A stretch of DNA of 64,000 bases from Paracyclopina nana (Eukaryota > Arthropoda > Copepoda > Cyclopoida > Cyclopettidae), in the NCBI GenBank assembly GCA_019096065.1, contig JAGUCH010000007.1:2998501-3062500 (forward strand). Direction: 5' to 3'. Below the pieces are notes generated by a model. It searched no databases and was not told the origin of the DNA. It saw nothing but the letters and a program-made list of their open reading frames with translations. Position numbers and translations under genes: made by a program. The first letter of the stretch is position 1, and each line of letters starts with the position of its first letter. This document shows, piece by piece, positions 13,101-23,846 of this stretch.

Positions 13101-14090
13101 CTTGAAAAACTGGTGTGCCAATGTGCTACTCACTCAAGGTGACAAAGACACCACCAAAGACTTTCTGGAAGGTCTAGTGATTGAATGCTTGCAAACTAAA
13201 TACATTGAAGATGGCAATTTGCTAAGTCAACAATGTCGTCGCGAGCTTGAGATGACTGTTCGAGATGAGGCCATGGACTATCGTGCCAATCCAATCATAC
13301 TGATGAGATGTCCCAAGACAATAGCAGCTTGTGAAACAGCCTTGGCTGAGGATCAGCTGGACATGCAGACTTCTGAGTATGGAAGCAAAGTGGAAGATTG
13401 CCTTCGACTCAAATTCAAGAAAGGTGACATACCAGATGGGGACATGTGCTCCCAAGCCATAGCCAAGCTGATAGAGGAAACCAATATCGATATCCAAGCT
13501 GATCCCCTCCTGCATAGGTACGTAAAATTATTGATCAGGCCTCAATTTGGGAAAATGTTCAATTGAACGATTATTCGCATCAGATGGTTTCTCAACTTTG
13601 TTGGCATCTTTGAAAATCTTCATCATGAAAGTGATGATTTTGTAAATTGATTTTTGGCATGAGTGATTCAAAATGACTTGTTAACATTTCTCAGGGCTTG
13701 TGCGCTTGATTTGTCCAAGTTCTGTCGGGATGTCCCGCATGGGGGTGGACAGCAGCTCAAGTGCCTCTCCAATGTCATCAGAGACAATAAGCTAGGGCTT
13801 GAACCCAAGTGTGACTCTCTTCTCAGAACGAGGCTGGAGATGTTCGATCTGGCGCTTAAAGTTGTGCCCATCAATGGAGTCCAAGACATTTGGTATCATG
13901 TATGTAGAATTCAATTTTTTTATAACTCTATTTGTTTTAATAGATTTTTTTCCCATGACAGGTATCCAATTCTCCTCACAAAAACTACTTTCTCCTCCTG
14001 GTATTCTGCTTTTTCTCCGCCATTTTCATTTTTGGCATCTTATGTGGACGGGTGACCAAAAAACTTCGAAGAGACTTAAAGGACAAGTGA
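10155..14090 (+). CDS. GLG1: Golgi apparatus protein 1 (cysteine-rich FGF receptor / ESL-1)
   Basis: Six coding exons, 10155-10303, 10358-10526, 10692-11379, 11438-13517, 13695-13899 and 13962-14090, give 1139 aa (human GLG1 is 1179). It is a type I Golgi membrane sialoglycoprotein that binds FGFs, E-selectin and TGF-beta precursors in other animals. A signal peptide is visible at residues 1 to about 20 (MGILQQFFILVTILSSS). The lumenal part is a long series of Cys-rich GLG1 repeats, each with the pattern C-x-[DE]...C...CL...C. A single transmembrane segment near residues 1108-1128 (YFLLVFCFFSAIFIFGIL) is followed by a short basic tail, CGRVTKKLRRDLKDK, which is strongly conserved in the family. 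An AATAAA lies at 14239-14244. The stop faces the SH2B stop 350 bp away. Confidence 0.95.
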
Positions 14091-14440
14091 ATTTTTTCAA
14101 CCATATATCTGAAAACTTGTGATTTTAAAATGCTGCCTTTAACTGTCTCTGATTTTCCTGTCATCGCCACACCTGAGCGTGTTTTTGTACAATGTTGCAA
14201 TACAGGTGTGCAATTATAAGTTTTAATCCTTTTTACTCAATAAACTTGCTTTGTATTAGGACATCACCACAAGTCATCAAAGATCAGTTAGCTAGAAATC
14301 AATCATCAAATTTATCCCTCTTTGCTGAAAGATTACAACAGAAGGCAATAATATTGAACCAACTTGAAGTGTTACACGTATATTGTATCATTGAAATGTT
14401 TATCAAGGAAACGGAATGTATTATTTTAAAAGCTTTTTGT
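14091..14440. other. Convergent 3' region GLG1 / SH2B
   Basis: 350 bp between two stop codons. It contains the GLG1 poly(A) signal (14239-14244). Nothing else was recognised. Confidence 0.5.
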
Positions 14441-16191
14441 CTAAATGAAGCTGTAGCTATTTTCTTTGGCTCTGGCAGGGTTATTTTGGCCATAGCTTCC
14501 ATTGATGTTCAACAAATCTGTTCGAATCCTCACTGATCCATTGTAGGTCATCACCTGAAAGGTAGCCAAAAAATAATTATTTCATCAAATGAAGCATGGC
14601 ACACTTACGTCATTGAGGGTAGAATCTTCAGATTTGATGACAAAACTGGTTAATCTAACATCAGATCCCCCACCGCAATCCAAAGGAACCGGTTCAATTC
14701 TGTAGTGTTCAAGCATGTCATAAATGCTACTGAACCACATATGCTGGACCCGACATTGTCCATCTGACATCACATTCAACCGCATGTGTTTGGCTCGATC
14801 ATGGAAGTTGTAAGTGAGCACAAATTCGCCATGGCGAGTGCCACTCAATCGGACTAGGAATACTCCGCTAGGGTTGGCAGCCAATGGAATCCTAGTTTCA
14901 GTTGCTCCAGACTCTGGATGAAAACATATTTTTCAAAAAAGAATGCAAATAGTACAATTTGAATGCCTTGCCAGCTAAAATTTGCCTTGCTGCCTTGTGG
15001 AGCACCAGGTTTGTTGAATCAGTTCGCGAAAGCAGTCCATGATACCAAGGGTATTGAGAGAGAGTTTTGGTTATTTCTGTGATGAAAATTTGCATTTTGG
15101 AAGACATATAATGAAAGAACTCAATATGAAGCATACCTTGATACTGAAAGGCTGAGGAGTTTGTCTGATCTACAAATCCACTGGTGGTGTGTTCATTACT
15201 CAGTGAAATGAGCCTCAATTCCTCCATAAATTGATCATAGTTGTTGGAGCCCTCCTCCTCAGTGTGGCATGTCATGTCCCTATATTTTCATAAAAAGTAT
15301 ATAGGAGATATTTTAGAAAAACCAATCATTGTTGCCACCTTAGTTCTTGAAAAGAACACAGTCTCCTCATCATAAGAAGCCATGAGGTCTTTTCAGTATT
15401 GTTGGCCACTTTTATCAAAAACTCCTTGTCTGTAGTTCTGATGACAAAAAAGTTCTCCTCTTCAGGCGTTTCCAGGGGTGAAGTTGAACGTATTTCCTTG
15501 ATAGCTGAAGCAAAGCACCCCCATGCTGGCTTGTTTGATTGCTTTGAAGCTGTCGCCTCAATCATGGCACCGCCTGCCAAAAATAGCAGCCTCAATTTTG
15601 CTTTGCGCCACACATTTTTGGAAGCTTCCAGTGCCTTTTCTGGCCTCGTCCATTCAACTGAGCCTTCCTTGACACAATGAGCATACACTTCAACCGGCGT
15701 GGGCTGCTTGGTAGGCCTGTAAAAGTACTTTGCGTCAGTTATGGTGCGCTGGTGCGCATTTTAGTGTGACCCATCTAGATGGACCCTGTTTACCCAGTGA
15801 GCAAATCATTGTCGATATGATTATTCGCGGATGACGTCAAGAGCACGCAAGCTTTCTTGGTGATCTTTTGTGCTTTGGCAACCAAACTGGAACCATGGTG
15901 GTGCTTGTGCTCCACATCACTCGTGATCGGCCTGAGGGTTACGTAATCAGTGAGCCAGGGCTCCTGGCAGTCACTGTTGTCCTCGTTGAGGCTGCATTTC
16001 TGCACCACCTGTTTCCTGTATGAGTTTTGGAAGGCATCCACATAGGAAATGAAAGCGGTCCTCAATGTGCCAATGTTGATGTGCTCCTCAGCTTCCAAGG
16101 AGCTGAAAAGCTTGGACACACTCTCATCTGCAATTCTTTGGCTGATCCCGGCAATGTCATCTTCCTTCATTGAAGTAGGCCTAGAGCACAT
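14441..16191 (-). CDS. Lnk: SH2B-family adaptor (Lnk-like), PH and SH2 domains
   Basis: Six coding exons, 16191-15794, 15716-15339, 15279-15137, 15076-14972, 14913-14609 and 14554-14441, give 480 aa. SH2B/Lnk proteins bind phosphotyrosines on insulin-type receptor tyrosine kinases and JAKs. The N-terminal region (about residues 1-130) matches the SH2B dimerisation segment with spaced aromatics ([13 protein letters not shown]). A PH domain spans about 140-260, including the family-like [19 protein letters not shown]. The SH2 domain runs from about residue 310 to 435, with PWYHGLLSR and the phosphotyrosine-binding Arg in GVFLVRLSG; the QCRVQHMWF stretch is typical of SH2B. The intron inside the SH2 domain (14971-14914) starts with GC (TG|GCAAGG) rather than GT; the frame only continues with that donor. 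A start at the Met eight codons in is also possible. Confidence 0.88.
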
Positions 16192-16608
16192 TTTCAGGCC
16201 ATTTCTGCTCCAATGTTGTTGTTCGCTAAAAAAGTAAGAAAGCTTTCCTCTCTGCCTCTTGAGGAGTAAATAGAGGAGAAAGCTGTTTGTTCACTAAACC
16301 TTGCCATCTCGGAACTTGTCAACTTAGTAGCACTGATTTTTAAATTACTTGATAAAAAAACCGAGCGCATACTATATCAATAATGACACTTGTAATAAGT
16401 TTAGCATCTTTTAATTATCTAGCTTGATCCAACTTATGAGGTTAGTTGCCAATATGCGACTTCCAAGAATGTGTGGGCTCTAAGAGATATTTAGGTTTGC
16501 GTGCACTTAGCGTTGGTGCGCTTTTTAGTATGGCTTCACATATTTTATGCTAGCAAAAAAAACAAGTTTCATTTTTAAAACTTGCTTGATCGACTAATAA
16601 CAAAGAAA
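16192..16608. other. Divergent promoter region SH2B / short-chain dehydrogenase
   Basis: 417 bp between two head-to-head start codons, AT-rich, presumed to hold both promoters and 5' UTRs. No coding signal was seen. Confidence 0.45.
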
Positions 16609-17950
16609 ATGGAGAGACTTCCACTTACTTTTGAGCTGAAAGATCAGCCCAAACTTGACAGCGATTGTACCAAAAACCGATTCAAAGATCAGGTACCATT
16701 TTCACTTAAAGGAGCAAAGTCAAATTGATTACAGTGATGTTTAGGTTGCTGTGGTGACAGGTGGCTGTGGAGGCATAGGCTCAGCCTTTGTAGCAAGGTT
16801 TGTCAACGATGGGGCCAAAGTAGCGATTATAGACGTGAAAGCCAATAGCGAGCTCCTAGAGGCTCTCGGAGACAAAGTGAAGCTTTACCAAGCGGATGTC
16901 AGTTCCAGGGAGGCCTGTTTTAAAATAGTGGAGGAAATTGCTCATGATTTTGGCAAAATCAACCACTTGGTGAATGCAGTGGCTTATTTTGGCTCCAAGG
17001 TGATTACATCAGTGAAAATTAGTTTTTCGAGTGTGCTTTCTTTTTGTTCACTTTTAATGACTCTCCCAAGGGACTGACGGCCAGTGAAGATGATTGGGCG
17101 AAAACTATGCAAGTCAATGTTGCCAGTTACAGCCACATGTCACAGGCCTGCTTCAAATTCATGAAACTCGTCAGCCGTGTTGAGAATTGCAGCATTTTGA
17201 ACTTGAGCAGCATTTCTGCCCATCAAACTCAGCCAGACAGGCAAAAAAGCACTAGCTTGACTGCAAGTCAAATGGAAAAAACTGATTGCAAAACTTTTCC
17301 AGGTGGACCTATGCAGCCTCAAAGGGGGCCATCAACATTCTGACCAAAAATATGGCCTTGGACTTGAGCTCATTTCGCATTCGCGTCAATAGCATTTCTC
17401 CAAGCTGGATTTGGACACCAGAAGTGTCCAAAATTGACCCTCAAAGTAAAAGACGATTTTTATCACAGATTTTTAGAAAGCTGCCGTTGTTTGTTGTTGC
17501 TATTTGGTTTTCTGGGCAAATGTCCAATACTCGTATGATTTCAATTAACAGGCATTTATAATGCTTGCACTATTGTTTTTGAAGGGCGACGGGACAAATG
17601 TGAGGAGATTGCGTCCAACTTTCACATGCTGCGCAGATTGGGAGAAATGGCTGAAGTAGCAGCAGTGGGCATTTTTCTATGTAGCAAAGATGCAAGCTTT
17701 GTCACAGGTATATCGAATTTTGTGCATTTTTGCCCTGCAAGGTCGATTAGGAATTAATCAAGTGGTAAAATCACGTGATTTTTTTCAGCAGACTTGAGTG
17801 CAAAAGGCACAGATTATTTTTGAGAAGTAACATTAAATATGAATATATTTTTTAGCATCTGACTTTAAAGTTGATGGAGGATATGGAGCAATGAGCGCTG
17901 AAGGGCTGGGAGAAAAGAGCGCTTTTGCTGGCACTCAATTGTCTGCCTAA
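16609..17950 (+). CDS. Short-chain dehydrogenase/reductase (SDR)
   Basis: Six coding exons, 16609-16692, 16745-16999, 17071-17240, 17303-17445, 17585-17707 and 17856-17950, give 289 aa, a classical SDR length. It should be an NAD(P)-dependent oxidoreductase; the substrate cannot be told. Visible motifs are the cofactor loop TGGCGGIG (about residues 33-40), an NVA stretch, the catalytic Ser in NLSSIS, and the Tyr-x-x-x-Lys active site in WTYAASKGA. The ending FKVDGGYGAM is typical of SDRs. The third intron begins with GC (ACAG|GCAAAA); only that donor keeps the frame from QPDR into WTYAASK. The acceptor of exon 5 (TTTTTGAAG|GG) is the least certain boundary. An AATAAA lies at 18082-18087. Confidence 0.88.
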
Positions 17951-18777
17951 ACAATAGGCAGAATATAGAAGAGTTTTTTTGCACAAGCTTTGAATGAAAA
18001 GCTTTCGAAATTCAGATTGACACTCAAGCAAGGCCAACACGGCTAGCAAAAAAGCTATGTAGTATGATGAACTGTGCTTACAATAAAGTGCTTTCAAAAA
18101 TATACAGACTCGTCCAATGAAATTGATGAGGGTAGAAAAAACTATCAATTATGGTCACTTCTTGCAGAAGGAGAAGAAATCTACTTTTTTCTGAGCGCAA
18201 GTGAAAGCAGCCCCATTAATGACGTCATCTTTGGACACAGCACAGCGATTGGGAAAGTCTACAAGTATAGAAGGACATTTTTTACCACTACAAAATGTAT
18301 GCTTCCCACTTGGGTCTCCAATAGAAGCATAAAAACTGCAAACGACACAAAATCAATACACAGTCATTGCGGCTCCCCATGTCCAATAAATTGCAATTTT
18401 GCTGAAAATACTGTAATACTTTTTTAAAGGGTGAAAGGTGTCAAAGTTTGCATCTTTTTGACTACACAGTATATAGCACATGTATGCTTTCTAATATACT
18501 ACAGAAGTAGTTAGTGAACTGGTGAAAGGAGGAGCATGAGAAAAAGGCCAGCATAGGTGGCCTTGCTTGCTGTAGCTGCTGCTTTTCTGCCTTGGCCTTG
18601 CTGCAGCATGTTCAGTGTGTGCCCAGCCTCATTTGAGAGCAAACTTATATCTTTATTACATTATTCCACTGAGTGATTGTGATCTCTGAATGGGCAACAA
18701 TAACTATGCAGCTGGATAACCCAATCATCTATTTTGTGAAACTCTACTACTGCTGTTATTGCTGATAGCCAACCAAA
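17951..18777. other. Intergenic region SDR / bestrophin
   Basis: Contains the SDR poly(A) signal at 18082-18087 and then about 690 bp of upstream sequence for bestrophin. Short open frames on both strands lack domain or splice support. Confidence 0.45.
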
Positions 18778-21700
18778 ATGACCATTTCCTACCAAAGAGA
18801 TGTCGCCAGCTCGACAGCTGGTGGATTTACCCGTTTGCTCTTCAAGTGGAAGGGATCCCTGTATAAACTCATCTACAGAGAGCTCTTCCTCTTCCAATCT
18901 GCCTACATTCTACTGTCCCTGGTCTACAGACAGCTCCTTACGCAGCATCAGCGAGGGTAAGCCCCAGCAGCACACACAAAAAATTACAAAGTAGCTAGGT
19001 GTTGACCTTAAGTATTGGCTTTCTAGCCCCAAAAGTGAGAGCTGAACTAGTAAAAGCCAACTCAAGGAAAGGTCAAGTGAAAAGGATGTTATTCATGTTC
19101 TTTAAGGTTGTTTGAGATGGTTGTAAAGTACTTCGATGCATTCCTGAATCTCATCCCACTGTCGTTTGTTCTTGGCTTCTATGTCTCCTATGTGGCTTCA
19201 AGATGGTGGCAACAGTTTTTGGCAATTCCCTGGCCAGACAAGTATGTTTAATTTTTTCATCCAGCTATATTCAGTTGAAACCTAGTCAAACCTGAGTGAT
19301 AACTGAGCCTGAGTGATAACTGAGCCAAAACCTAGTCAAAACTGAGTCAAACCAAAGTAAAAGCTAAGTCAAAACAGAGTCAAAACATATCCTAAACCTT
19401 GTCAAAACTGAGCCTATAAGATCTAGTCTAAACTTGAGAGCTCAGAACCGAGTGAAAATTGAGTCTAACCAATATAAAAGCTAAGCCAAAACAAAGTCAA
19501 CTACAAGCTGAAAATTAGTCAAAAATGAGCCAAAAAGAGCTAAAATCCCAATAAAACTGAGTCTAGACCTAGTCAAATCTGAGTCAAAATTGAGATTTGA
19601 TTGCTGAGTCAAAAAGTCAAAAGTAAAAGCAGAGTGTTGAGCAATTCAATTATAAGTCAATAAACATAGTCAATTTACAGGTCATCATCATTTTATAAAA
19701 TTCTCTCTCACAAGGCTTTTTCATTCTGTGGCCTGCTTTGTTGATGGATTTGATGAGGAGAGTCGAATGCTAAGAAGATCTCTGATGAGATACATGAACC
19801 TTGCTCTGATCTTGGTGCTGAGGTCCATATCCTCAGCAGTAAAGCAACGATTTCCAACATTGGAGCATGTTGTTGAGGCTGGTTTCATGACCAACCAGGA
19901 AAAGGAGCTTTTTTTGGCAGTGCCTTGCAATGAATTCAACACTTACTGGATCCCCTGCACATGGTTCATCTACAGACTGCAAGAAGCAGCAAAAAGAGGA
20001 AAACTTCTGAACCACTATGCTCTAGAAACTATTATGAGGGTACACAATATTGATTTAAGTCATCAACTTCAAATGACTAGCATAACCCTCTTTTCAGGAG
20101 TTCTGTGAATTTAGGGCCAAATGTGGCCTTTTATGGTGCTATGATTGGGTGTCCATCCCAATGGTCTACACTCAGGTTATATTGAAGTTCAATCTTTGCA
20201 TATCATTTGGTTTTGGGCACATGAATTTTTTCTTCTTTTGCTTCTCAAGATTTTTACATAAAAAGCTTTCAGCTTTCAGCCAAATTTTTTTTATGTCCAT
20301 AGTCACTTTTTTTAAATCTTTTCCTTCTGGTGCTCATGGCTTAATCTTTTGAGGTGCAAGTTAATGCTATTGAATAAGTTATGAGCACCAATTAACATGC
20401 TAATTGCTTGAGCTATGCATAACATTCTATGCTTATATGTGAATGTCAACTGCTTATTGAAGCTAGGCAATGTGCTGAACTAATGTTATTCATTGATTGC
20501 TTGACAGGTTGTGACCCTGGCAACTTACCTCTTTTTTGTGTTCACGGTGATTGGCCGTCAAAAAATTGACACCCTGAAAAAGGGCGAATACATGAGGAGT
20601 GGCAGAATGCCACTGGATATTGACCTCTACATTCCAGTTTATACCATTCTCCAATTCTTCTTCTTCATGGGTTTGCTCAAGGTGGCAGAACAACTCATCA
20701 ATCCATTCGGAGATGATGATGAAGATTTTGAGCTCAACTGGCTAATTGATCGCCATATGAAGGTTACTATGACACATTTAAACTTGTATTGTATCAGATG
20801 TCGACAATATGCCACTTTGATCAGAAGCGCAGAGCCAATGTGGCTGATTATTTGTTTTGATTATATTAAGGATTTCTTAGAGACATGAACTTGTCGCATT
20901 TATAGAATTCAAGAGGAACGTGTGGGATGGTATAAACCAGAATGTCAGCCTGGAAAGCATTTATGAAACTAACACGGCACATGACACTTTCTGCATCTTG
21001 CTCCATCATTACCTAAACATGTCTTACTTATGTTTCAAATTGCTTGACAGGTGGTGACCCTGGCAACATACCTGTTCTTTGTGTTCACGGTGATTGGCCG
21101 TCAAAAAATTGACACCCTGAAAAAGGGCGAATACATGAGGAGTGGCAGAATGCCACTGGATATTGACCTCTACTTTCCAGTTTATACCATCCTCCAGTTC
21201 TTCTTCTACATGGGTTTGCTCAAAGTGGCAGAACAACTCATCAATCCATTTGGGGATGATGATGAAGATTTTGAGCTCAACTGGCTGATTGATCGCCACA
21301 TGAAGGTTCAAGTCTTTAGACAGCTTTCCCTACATGAGCTCAAAATTAGGTGTACATCACATGCTTCTTTACAACAACTATGATTGATTTTCCAGGCCTC
21401 ATTTCTTGGCTGTGACATTTTAATGGATCCAGACAGGATTCCACCCATGGTTAAGGACTACTACTGGGACAAGCAAAACTGTCCCATACCCTACACTGAA
21501 GCTTCCATGCACTTTAAGAGGAAAACCTACAAAGGATCAGCTGATGAAATCATGTATGATGGATATGCTATCAATCTGAATTCCAAAAATTATTTCCTTA
21601 TTGACACATTTTCAGTGTTCCTGAGAGCAAGCAGCACATGGTTTTGCCAGAAATAGAAGAAGAAGATGAAGATTTAAATCAGAGGCACTCAAAACTTTCA

Positions 21701-23846
21701 CTCACAAGTCTTCTTCTAGGTGAGAAACTTGACTGACACATATTCTCCTTTTTAGAGTTGGTTTCTTCGTTGGCCAAAATATTAGGGTCCCAAGCATATT
21801 AACAAAGTTAGTATTAGGGTCTTTAAAAAATCGAAACTTTCAGAGTCAACCCAAGTAGTAACCAGTGCAAGCATGGGGCTTGGGCCTTCTTACTCACCTT
21901 ATTCAATGAGTAAGTATACTGAAATGTTTCCCACGATCCTACTAAACTGATGACACTGATGGGACTTGAATACAGTTAGTTTTTTCACTCATCTTAAAAA
22001 ACACACTTTTATGCTCAATGTGGCCAAGGATCAACTCGGTGATAAGGACAAAATGGCTTCTCTTTAGTCTTGTCTATCAACTCAAGCCATTTTTTTTCAA
22101 AAATAGTCTTTAGGAAATGCGGTTTTTTCTTGTGGTGCTTGATCTTTTCAAATGAGTGATTGGACACTTTTTCCAGAATCATCGAATATTGTAGCAAAAA
22201 TCGGTCTGGGTGATTCTCATGCATCTAGCACAGTTGGCCCAGAACAAGGACTCATTGGCAAAAGTAAGTATGCACACTCACACACAGTTGCACTCATCAC
22301 GCATATACTTGCTTTCTAATGAATAATGTTACCATGCCAAAAGCAACACAAAAGCAGCACAAACTATTCGACTTTTGCCAAAGAATGTTTTCATTGTTTA
22401 TGCAGGCCCGACCCCAGCTTATCTCAATCATGGCCATGGGGGCAATGGGATCATGGGTCATACGCCAACTCCGGATGTGTATGAGGGCTCCTCAACACCC
22501 TTACCTCAGGGTACAAGGGCGTTTCAGTCTGGCTCTTGGCGCCATTCACAAACTCCTCAACCTTCCAACTACCCAACAGGTACCAGGCGGTAAGAGTCAG
22601 GCATGAGCGATTGGGGTAGCATAGACAGCCTCAGATCTCTTGTTTTGACCTTCAAACTATTCTCTAGTTGTGCTGTAGTTTTAGATTTTCTGCTCAGAAC
22701 AGCCCAAGAGGTATGCCTTGAGCTTACAAGTTTGATGCTTTGGTCATGAGCCAAAAGTCAAGGAATTCTCCAAGAGATGGCTGCATTATCATATCATGCT
22801 CAAGAGCTTTTTATGGCTCAAGTAAATGAACAACTAGATCATGATTGGAACAAATGTAGATTTCTCTGTTAATGCAACCATCCCCGATGACTTCTTTAAA
22901 TGATGGTGCTCATCCCTGTTTGTACGTTGATGATCTAATAAGTGTGGCTTCTCAACCCTTGTTATGCTCCCTGGCAAACATGAAGTCTTACAAACCAATT
23001 ACTTATTCCAGGAATGATGAGGTACTAGCCTCTAGTTCCTCTTCCCACCAACTGGCCCCAAGTGTGGCATCCAGGAGATGCTCCACTGGCTCTCTATCTG
23101 CCTTTTGGGGGACTGGATCTGTCGAAAGCATTACCGATGAGGAGGAGATTGACTTGCGAAGGGGCAGTTTGGCACCATCCTTAATGAGCAGTGCTGGAGG
23201 CAAGAGTGGCTCAAGACTACTAGATTTCCTTGATAAGAAAAGCAAGAAACCCAAACGATATAAAGACAAGCAAGGTATGCGCCTTCTTAACGAAATAGTT
23301 CACCATTAATGGCATTGGCATCAGACAAACCCAGATTCTTGACAATCTGGATTTAGTTGTGCCTTCAATTTGGCCAATAAAAGCTCATGAGCGTGAACTG
23401 ACATTTATACCATAATGCAAGCAAATTCCTCCTCTGGTGGTCATTTGTTCATCATCTTTTCAGGCTTTGTGTGGCGTCGAATGGTACACAACTCAGAAGA
23501 CTTGCCAAGCCCTCGAACCCCTCACTTGGGGCCTGGAGCTGCTTCCTGGTCATCAACTCCCATTCCCTCTTTAGCTCCCATCAACAATTACGTGCAGTCT
23601 CAGGAAGTGGATAGTGCCTCCCTCACTTCATTCAAGACTTGTCCCAGCGATCCCAACTTGAGCAGTCTGGTGCCAAGACAAGTATCTGAAAACTACAACA
23701 CTGGTCGACCATCTGTCCCATTACCCATCATTGTCTCACCCAGACCAGCTTCTGCTGGAGGAGGATCAGTGACTCAAACCCAAAAGCCTGTGAAAACGAC
23801 TGAAAATGTGGTTGGTGGGGTGAAACATTTGGTGCGTGATCGATAG
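18778..23846 (+). CDS. BEST: Bestrophin chloride channel with duplicated exon 5
   Basis: Thirteen exons are visible, of which two are alternative copies: 18778-18956, 19107-19241, 19715-20039, 20098-20175, 20508-20762 (5a) or 21051-21305 (5b), 21396-21553, 21616-21719, 21844-21909, 22177-22263, 22406-22589, 23012-23274 and 23464-23846. With one copy of exon 5 the protein is 738 aa. Bestrophins are pentameric Ca2+-activated anion channels of the plasma or ER membrane. The family core fills about the first 350 residues: the start MTISYQRDVASS, RLLFKWKGSLYKLIY, IPLSFVLGFYV in the pore helix, and the Ca2+-clasp region NPFGDDDEDFELNW in exon 5. The C-terminal half is low-complexity, Ser/Pro-rich and poorly conserved, as usual. 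The donors of 5a and 5b (AAG|GTTACT, AAG|GTTCAA) are weak. The poly(A) signal is at 23931-23936. Confidence 0.93.
19275..19625 (+). repeat. Degenerate GAGTCAAAAC minisatellite in bestrophin intron 2
   Basis: The intron between exons 2 and 3 holds many imperfect copies of a short motif close to GAGTCAAAAC or CTAGTCAAAACT, spaced about 10-20 bp apart. It is non-coding and probably arose by slippage. Confidence 0.7.
20508..20762 (+). repeat. Bestrophin exon 5a (copy 1 of duplicated exon)
   Basis: A 255-bp segment encoding 85 residues, flanked by TTGACAG and GTTACT. It is almost identical over its whole length to 21051-21305. The encoded residues differ at only a few points, for example Ile versus Phe in LY(I/F)PVYT and Phe versus Tyr in QFFF/QFFY. 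Confidence 0.9.
21051..21305 (+). repeat. Bestrophin exon 5b (copy 2 of duplicated exon)
   Basis: Same length and phase (0-0) as 20508-20762. Intronic flanks are unlike apart from about 12 bp before the acceptor, so the duplicated unit is essentially the exon itself. Either copy alone keeps the reading frame and gives a normal bestrophin; both together would duplicate a membrane segment and the Ca2+ clasp. Confidence 0.9.

Noticed and set aside
21840-22590. Alternative donor at 22579 for bestrophin exon 10
   Set aside because: It gives an immediate in-frame stop in exon 11; the donor CG|GTAAGA at 22589 is stronger and keeps the frame.
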